NCBI RefSeq assembly: GCF_003075095.1
Contig: NZ_QCZF01000002.1
Location: 434,001 to 498,000 of the forward strand
Reading direction: 5' to 3'
Origin: Blastococcus litoris
Lineage (GTDB): Bacteria; Actinomycetota; Actinomycetes; Mycobacteriales; Geodermatophilaceae
Length of the DNA: 64,000 bases
Notes under the pieces: generated by a model
The model's input: only the letters and a program-made list of their open reading frames with translations
The model's database searches: none
Told to the model about the DNA's origin: nothing
Translations under genes and position numbers: made by a program
Shown here: one piece after another, positions 61,113-64,000 of the stretch
Numbering within the stretch: position 1 is the first letter of the stretch
Layout: each line of letters starts with the position of its first letter

Positions 61113-61144
61113 CGGTATCGTGGAGGTTGTCAACGATGGAGGTG
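61113..61144. promoter_or_regulatory. Candidate CouR operator in the couN/couR gap
   Basis: GTTG-T-CAAC at 61126-61134 is a perfect palindrome nested within ATCGT (61117-61121) and ACGAT (61133-61137) arms. MarR proteins typically bind palindromes of this spacing. The site overlaps the GGAGGTG Shine-Dalgarno region of the MarR gene. Confidence 0.5.
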
Positions 61145-61147
61145 GGT

Positions 61148-61576
61148 ATGGGTCGACCCCTTGCCGACGACCTCGGCTTCCTGCTCTCGCGCGCCAGCGG
61201 GCAGGTCGTCCGGGTCACCAACGCCGCCCTCGCCGACCACGGCCTGCGCGTGCGCCAGTACTCGGTCCTGGCGCTGGCCTGCGAGACCGAGGACGGCATC
61301 AGCCAGCGCGAGGTGGCGGCCGTGCTCGGGCTCGACCCGTCCCAGGTGGTGCTCCTGGTCGACGAGCTGGCCGCCGCCGGGCTGGTCGAGCGGCAGGCCC
61401 CCGAGGGGGACCGCCGCACCCGCCTCGTGGTCGCGACGGCGCGCGGCCGGGGGGTCCGCGAGGCCGCGCGGCAGGACGCCGACGCCGCCGTGGAAGGGCC
61501 GCTGGGGCTGATCGGCGAGGCCGAGCGGGAACGGCTGAGGGACGTGCTGACCCGCATCTGGACGGCGGGCGGCTGA
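61148..61576 (+). CDS. couR: MarR-family repressor, CouR-like
   Basis: 142 residues from the ATG giving MGRPLADDLGFLLSRASGQV, supported by GGAGGTG five bases upstream; an ATG four codons earlier lies within the operator. The winged helix-turn-helix includes ISQREVAAVLGLDPSQVVLL, VDELAAAGLVERQAPEGDRR and TRLVVATARGRGVREAARQD. CouR of Rhodococcus represses cou genes and is released by hydroxycinnamoyl-CoA; the divergent arrangement here supports the same role. Confidence 0.88.
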   Translation: MGRPLADDLGFLLSRASGQVVRVTNAALADHGLRVRQYSVLALACETEDGISQREVAAVLGLDPSQVVLLVDELAAAGLVERQAPEGDRRTRLVVATARGRGVREAARQDADAAVEGPLGLIGEAERERLRDVLTRIWTAGG

Positions 61577-61586
61577 TCCGGGGCCG

Positions 61587-61610
61587 GCCGCCGGGGGGAG
61601 TGCCGGCGGC
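61587..61610. terminator. Bidirectional terminator between couR and the PaaX-type gene
   Basis: GCCGCCGG (61587-61594) and CCGGCGGC (61603-61610) form an 8-bp stem with an 8-nt loop between two convergent genes. Confidence 0.6.
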
Positions 61611-61614
61611 AGCC

Positions 61615-62478
61615 TCAGGCGAAGCGGCCGGTGGCCCGGAGGCTGCGTTCCAGCGCCGCGCGGGCCGCGGGCTCGAGGGCGTCGAACACCCGCCGGTAGA
61701 CGGCGGCGCTCGTGCCGGCCGGCCAGTCCTCGCCCAGGTGGGCGGCGGGCAACCCGGGATCGGTGCGCAGCAGGGACAGCCAGTCCGCGCCCAGCAGGGT
61801 CAGCTGGGCCAACGAGCCGGAAACCCGGGGCGGGCGGCTCCACGTCCCGATGAACCAGCCGTGCGCCTCGCGCACTGCCGGGACGTCCCAGGCGCGGTGG
61901 ACCAGCCGGTCCAGGTCGGTCCCGGGCAGGGGGCGGGCGGCGAAGGCGTCGGCCAGCCCGGCGGCGTCCGCCAGGTCCGACCGGCCCAGGACGGTGGCGA
62001 CGTCGACCGTGCCGGGTGCGATCCACAGCCCGTCGCGGAGCCCCCCGAAGCCGGCCCAGGTCAGCCGTGCGCGGACGCGGTGCCGCAGGTCGCGCCGGCT
62101 CTCGGGCACCGAGTAGCTCAGCAGGGTCCACTCGCCGTCGGGGTGCTCGAACGGAGCCGGGGAGGCCACCCGGTCGCGGGCCTGCCGCAGCACCGACTCG
62201 GCGTGCTCGGTGAGCGCGTACTCCGCCGTCCGGCCCACCTGACCGCGGGCCAGCAGCCCGCGCTGGGTCATCCGCTTCAGCGTGGCGCGGGCGGCCGCCT
62301 CGCTCACCCCGAGGTCGGCCAGCAGGTCCAGCAGGATCATCGACGGCAGCGGCGGCAGCGGGCTGTCCAGGACGAGCGCGCCCAGGAAGCTCAGCAGGAG
62401 CGACTGCGGCCGGTGGGGCGCCGGTCCGAGGCCGGGCCCCAGGTCGGTGCCGGCGTCCTCCACCGTCAGTGCGCTCAT
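61615..62478 (-). CDS. PaaX-family transcriptional regulator
   Basis: 287 residues from the second of two closely spaced ATGs (MSALTVEDAGTDLGPGLGPA), which is better placed after GAGAGGG; the first, two codons earlier, is also possible. The N-terminal winged helix is SLLLSFLGALVLDSPLPPLP, MILLDLLADLGVSEAAARAT, LKRMTQRGLLARGQVGRTAE, followed by the PaaX central region (WTLLSYSVPESRRDLRHRVR; RLTWAGFGGLRDGLWIAPGT) and C-terminal domain (AAVYRRVFDALEPAARAALE). PaaX regulators respond to aryl-CoA thioesters such as phenylacetyl-CoA. Divergent from an ABC ATPase gene, so it may control uptake of an aromatic acid. Confidence 0.9.
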   Translation of the reverse strand: MSALTVEDAGTDLGPGLGPAPHRPQSLLLSFLGALVLDSPLPPLPSMILLDLLADLGVSEAAARATLKRMTQRGLLARGQVGRTAEYALTEHAESVLRQARDRVASPAPFEHPDGEWTLLSYSVPESRRDLRHRVRARLTWAGFGGLRDGLWIAPGTVDVATVLGRSDLADAAGLADAFAARPLPGTDLDRLVHRAWDVPAVREAHGWFIGTWSRPPRVSGSLAQLTLLGADWLSLLRTDPGLPAAHLGEDWPAGTSAAVYRRVFDALEPAARAALERSLRATGRFA

Positions 62479-62493
62479 CGGCATCCCTCTCGG

Positions 62494-62511
62494 CGGATCG
62501 GTCTCGATCCG
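62494..62511. promoter_or_regulatory. Operator-like palindrome upstream of the PaaX-type gene
   Basis: CGGATCG-GTCT-CGATCCG is a perfect 7-bp inverted repeat with a 4-bp centre, 15 bp before the PaaX start; a likely autoregulatory site. Confidence 0.6.
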
Positions 62512-62532
62512 GGTATCAAACTAGACAACTCC

Positions 62533-62561
62533 TTGACGGCCGTCGGCGACGACTCTAGCTT
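62533..62561 (+). promoter_or_regulatory. Sigma-70-type promoter for the fused ABC ATPase gene
   Basis: TTGACG at 62533-62538 and TAGCTT at 62556-62561 are spaced by 17 bp, giving one of the clearest -35/-10 pairs in the window, about 66 bp upstream of the ATG. Confidence 0.6.
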
Positions 62562-62627
62562 TTGCGTGACCTGGACCACCAGCAACTGCCTCCATGGGGT
62601 TCACCGGCCGAGCCACGAAGGGCGCCG

Positions 62628-64000
62628 ATGTCACAACCGCTGCTGAGCGTGGAGCACCTGGACGTCTCCTACGACGGCGCCGTCCAGGCCCTGGAGGACG
62701 TGTCGCTCGAGGTCGCCCCCGGATCGGTGGTGGCGGTCCTGGGGTCCAACGGCGCCGGGAAGTCCTCGCTGCTGCGGGCGATCTCCCGGGCGCTGGGTCC
62801 CTACGGGGGCGCGGTCACCGGCGGCACCATCCGGTACCAGGGCGCCGACCTCGCCGGTCTGGACGCCTCCGCGGTGGTCCGCAGGGGCGTCGTGCAGGTG
62901 CCCGAGGGACGGCGGGTGTTCCGCGACCTCACCGTCGAGGAGAACCTGCAGGCCGGGGGATTCACCGTCCGGGACGCCAAGGCCCGGAACGAGGCGCGCG
63001 ACCGCGTCTTCGACCTCTTCCCCGTCCTCGCCGAGCGGCGCACCCAGCTGGGCGGTCTCCTCTCCGGCGGCCAGCAGCAGATGCTGGCGATGGGCCGGGC
63101 ACTCATGACCTCGCCCGGGCTGCTCCTGCTCGACGAGCCGTCCCTGGGCCTGGCGCCGCTGCTGGTCGACCAGATCGGCGAGATCGTCACCCAGATCAAC
63201 GCCCAGGGGACGGCGGTGCTGCTCATCGAGCAGAACGCCGTCATGGGCCTGCGGGTCGCCGACCGGGCCTACGTCCTGGAGGTGGGCCGCGTGACCGCGT
63301 CGGGCAGCGCCGACGAGCTGGCGGCCAGCGACGACGTGCGTGAGCGCTACCTCGGGGTCGCCGTCCCGGTGCAGACCGCCGACGTGGTGGTGACCGAGCC
63401 CGCGATCCCGACCGCCGAGGCGCCGAAGCGGCTCGCTGTCGAGAACCTGACCGTGCGGTTCGGCGGCATCGCCGCGCTCTCGGAGGTCTCGTTCTCCGTC
63501 GAGCCCGGCACGGTGCACGCGCTCATCGGGCCGAACGGCGCGGGCAAGTCGACCTGCATCAACGTGCTGGGCGGGGCGTACCGGGCCACCGAGGGCCGGG
63601 TGACCTACGGCGACGACGTGCTCACCTCGCTGCCGGCGCACCGGACCGCCGGGCTGGGCGTGGCGCGCACCTTCCAGAACATCTCCCTGGCGCTCGAGGA
63701 CACCGTCGAGGACAACCTGCTGGTGGGCCGGCACCGGCTCATGCGCTCCGGCGTGCTGACCGGTGCCCTGCGGACGCCGCGGGCCCGCCGGGAGGAGCGG
63801 CAGCACCGGCAGACCGTCCGCGACATCGCGGAGCTGCTCGGCCTGACGCGGCTGCTGGGTGCCCCGGTGCACAGCCTGTCCTACGGCAACCGCAAGCGCG
63901 TCGAGATGGGCCGCGCGCTGGCCGCGCGGCCCTCGCTGCTCCTCCTCGACGAGCCGGTCGCCGGCATGACGCACGGGGAGTCGCAGGAGATGGCCGAGAC
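62628..64000 (+). CDS. Fused branched-chain-type ABC ATPase (LivF-LivG tandem; partial at right edge)
   Basis: The frame opens at ATG (MSQPLLSVEHLDVSYDGAVQ) and is still open at the window end (457 codons). Residues about 5-240 form a LivF-type ATPase: Walker A VVAVLGSNGAGKSSLLRAIS, VPEGRRVFRDLTVEENLQAG, signature LLSGGQQQMLAMGRALMTSP, Walker B GLLLLDEPSLGLAPLLVDQI and LLIEQNAVMGL. After a 25-residue linker (VQTADVVVTEPAIPTAEAPK), a LivG-type ATPase follows: LAVENLTVRFGGIAALSEVS, Walker A HALIGPNGAGKSTCINVLGG, TFQNISLALEDTVEDNLLVG, LSYGNRKRVEMGRALAARPS, Walker B LLLLDEPVAGMTHGE. Most importers encode the two as separate chains. The permease and binding-protein genes are presumably beyond the edge; the PaaX neighbour suggests an aromatic cargo. 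Confidence 0.92.
   Translation, partial: MSQPLLSVEHLDVSYDGAVQALEDVSLEVAPGSVVAVLGSNGAGKSSLLRAISRALGPYGGAVTGGTIRYQGADLAGLDASAVVRRGVVQVPEGRRVFRDLTVEENLQAGGFTVRDAKARNEARDRVFDLFPVLAERRTQLGGLLSGGQQQMLAMGRALMTSPGLLLLDEPSLGLAPLLVDQIGEIVTQINAQGTAVLLIEQNAVMGLRVADRAYVLEVGRVTASGSADELAASDDVRERYLGVAVPVQTADVVVTEPAIPTAEAPKRLAVENLTVRFGGIAALSEVSFSVEPGTVHALIGPNGAGKSTCINVLGGAYRATEGRVTYGDDVLTSLPAHRTAGLGVARTFQNISLALEDTVEDNLLVGRHRLMRSGVLTGALRTPRARREERQHRQTVRDIAELLGLTRLLGAPVHSLSYGNRKRVEMGRALAARPSLLLLDEPVAGMTHGESQEMAE

Overview
The window is very GC-rich with tightly packed, often 4-bp-overlapping genes, frequent GTG starts and short actinobacterial promoters. It looks like chromosomal DNA of a high-GC actinomycete (Geodermatophilaceae or Pseudonocardiaceae-like; genus not resolved). 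From about 3.3 kb to the right edge it is almost entirely a catabolic supercluster for plant and lignin-derived aromatic acids. I saw no rRNA, tRNA, insertion sequence or CRISPR array.

Layout. 0-0.8 kb: a lower-GC membrane protein with a lysozyme-like tail, running off the left edge. 0.9-3.2 kb: a pair of acyl-CoA dehydrogenases. 3.3-15.6 kb: a LacI-controlled TRAP transporter with shikimate-dehydrogenase-like, lactonase-like, Gfo/Idh and sugar-isomerase-like enzymes, a two-domain 3-dehydroshikimate dehydratase (quiC), a TetR regulator and a mannitol-dehydrogenase-type enzyme. This looks like a shikimate/quinate-type cyclitol route into protocatechuate. 15.6-21.6 kb: pobA, an IclR regulator and pcaHGBDC. 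21.7-27.0 kb: a CocE-type esterase, a CYP199A-type p-methoxybenzoate O-demethylase with a phthalate-dioxygenase-reductase-type partner, and an IclR regulator overlapped by a 5-formyl-THF cyclo-ligase.

27.0-34.6 kb: a minus-strand one-carbon operon metF-folD-pabBC-fchA-folP-aldehyde dehydrogenase, which combines folate synthesis with folate C1 interconversion. 35-37.2 kb: a sensor kinase and response regulator. 37.3-44.0 kb: methylesterase-like hydrolase, CatC-like isomerase and LigAB extradiol dioxygenase, followed by two LigM/DesA-type tetrahydrofolate-dependent O-demethylases flanking an MFS transporter. 44.2-49.0 kb: a complete branched-chain-type ABC importer. 49.1-57.3 kb: a GntR regulator, ligK, ligU, a type I extradiol dioxygenase, a DUF1932 oxidoreductase, ligJ, purU and an MFS transporter. 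57.3-61.6 kb: a cou-type hydroxycinnamate side-chain cluster with a MarR regulator. 61.6-64 kb: a PaaX-type regulator and a divergent fused LivF-LivG ATPase cut by the right edge.

How it fits together (inference). Hydroxycinnamates are shortened by the cou enzymes. p-Anisate is demethylated by CYP199A to 4-hydroxybenzoate and then by PobA to protocatechuate; shikimate/quinate compounds also reach protocatechuate through QuiC; protocatechuate goes through the ortho pca route. Syringate/vanillate-type methoxy acids are demethylated onto tetrahydrofolate. The resulting methyl-THF can be oxidised by MetF, FolD/FchA and PurU to formate and free THF, while FolP and PabBC can enlarge the THF pool. 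Ring cleavage of 3-O-methylgallate or gallate by LigAB and processing by LigU, LigJ and LigK would give pyruvate and oxaloacetate. The clustering of two THF O-demethylases with C1 recycling, folate synthesis and a putative 3-O-methylgallate cleavage operon is the most interesting feature.
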